In this document: piece after piece, positions 5,404 through 6,048 of the stretch | Position numbering within the stretch: the first letter of the stretch is position 1 | How the letters are laid out: each line of letters starts with the position of its first letter | Assembly: GCA_019308705.1 (NCBI GenBank) | Contig: JAFDHW010000159.1 | Span: 1 to 6,048, forward strand | Direction of reading: 5' to 3' | Source: Deltaproteobacteria bacterium | GTDB taxonomy: Bacteria; Desulfobacterota; Desulfobacteria; Desulfobacterales; Desulfatibacillaceae | DNA length: 6,048 bases | Made by a program: the position numbers and the translations under genes | The notes under the pieces: model-generated | What the model saw: the letters and a program-made list of their open reading frames with translations, nothing else | What the model was told of the DNA's origin: nothing | Databases searched by the model: none

Positions 5404-6048
5404 ATGCGCATTGCCCTTATCGCTTCGCCTTACCCGCTTTCCGAGGCCCCGGCTCCCCCCTTGGGGCTGTGCTACATGGCCGCGGCGTTTCTGCGCGCCG
5501 GGGCCGAGGTGCGCATCTTCGACTTCATGGTGAACGCGTATTCGCCGGAAAAGCTTTCCGCGCGCATGGCGGAATTCGCCCCCCACATGGTGGGCACCAA
5601 CTCCGTGACCATGAACTTTCCCACGGCGGCTTCCATCCTTTGCGACGCGAAAAGGATCGACCCGGACGTGGTGACGGTGATGGGCGGCCCGCATGCCACG
5701 TGGCGGGCGCGGCGCACGCTGGAGGAATACCCGGGCATCGACCTGGTGGCGCGGGGAGAGGGCGAGGGCATCGCCGGGGACCTCATCGCCCACGCCCTGG
5801 ACCCGGAATCGCGGCACCTGGTGGCGGGCCTGGCCTTCCGGGAGAAGCACGGGGTGCGGCTCACCCCCCGGCGGCCCTTTTTGCGCGACCTGGACTCCCT
5901 GCCCCTGCCCGCCCGGCACCTTCTGCCCCTCTCCAAGTACCTGGCCCTGGGGTTTCCCGTGTCCATCATCACCAGCCGGGGGTGCCCCAACCAGTGCATC
6001 TTCTGCCTGGGCCGGCGCATGGTGGGCCACAAGGTGCGGTTCCGAAAC
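5404..6048 (+). CDS. B12-binding-domain radical SAM protein, 3' end outside window
   Basis: The first 215 residues of an open frame with no stop before the right edge. The N-terminal half looks like a cobalamin-binding (Rossmann-like) domain of the COG1032 type: MRIALIASPYPLSEAPAPPLG (1-21), MGGPHAT (93-99) and VARGEGEG (116-123). A short bridge with LDSLPLPARHLLP (163-175) leads to the radical SAM domain, whose 4Fe-4S motif SRGCPNQCIFC has Cys194, Cys198 and Cys201 (CxxxCxxC). Such enzymes use S-adenosylmethionine, often with cobalamin, for methyl transfer or other radical chemistry; substrate and product cannot be told from this part. The usual B12-coordinating DxHxxG signature is not visible, as in many members of this group. 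The start is ATG 5404 with AGGA (5391-5394) nine bases upstream. Typical members are roughly 450-600 residues, so more than half is missing. It may be co-transcribed with the TPR gene, 91 bases upstream. Confidence 0.88.
   Translation, partial: MRIALIASPYPLSEAPAPPLGLCYMAAAFLRAGAEVRIFDFMVNAYSPEKLSARMAEFAPHMVGTNSVTMNFPTAASILCDAKRIDPDVVTVMGGPHATWRARRTLEEYPGIDLVARGEGEGIAGDLIAHALDPESRHLVAGLAFREKHGVRLTPRRPFLRDLDSLPLPARHLLPLSKYLALGFPVSIITSRGCPNQCIFCLGRRMVGHKVRFRN

Overview
The window looks like a chromosomal stretch from a GC-rich Gram-negative bacterium. The outer-membrane secretin and its cytoplasmic ATPase establish a two-membrane cell. The style of the secretin/ATPase pair, the TPR-plus-membrane protein and the B12-binding radical SAM protein suggests Desulfobacterota (sulfate reducers and relatives). 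That placement is an inference from protein character, not from a search. Codon use appears uniformly GC-rich at third positions in all four genes, and nothing points to recent transfer.

Layout, all on the + strand. Bases 1-192 are a non-coding leader with a short repeat (31-46) and two GC-rich hairpins (111-129 and 147-170). gspD (193-2490) encodes the type II secretion secretin. gspE (2494-4203) follows after three bases and encodes the type II secretion ATPase. Bases 4204-4379 form a 176-base intergenic region with a second exact copy of the 16-base repeat (4341-4356) and a possible sigma-54 promoter. An exported or membrane-anchored TPR protein of unknown function (4380-5312, TTG start) comes next. 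After a 91-base gap, a B12-binding-type radical SAM gene (5404 onward) runs off the right edge, cut just after its CxxxCxxC cluster motif.

GspD forms the outer-membrane channel and GspE powers pseudopilus assembly at the inner membrane. They are clearly co-transcribed and translationally close-coupled. The usual next gene, gspF, is absent: the two-gene block is followed directly by unrelated genes, so the rest of the secretion machinery must lie upstream of the window or elsewhere. The last two genes share direction but show no evident functional link to secretion.

The proteins are largely ordinary. The most interesting feature is the repeat TCGTGAATAATCCGGG, found twice in the same orientation, both times in an intergenic region ahead of a gene. 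I found no CRISPR array, tRNA, rRNA, insertion sequence or defence system.
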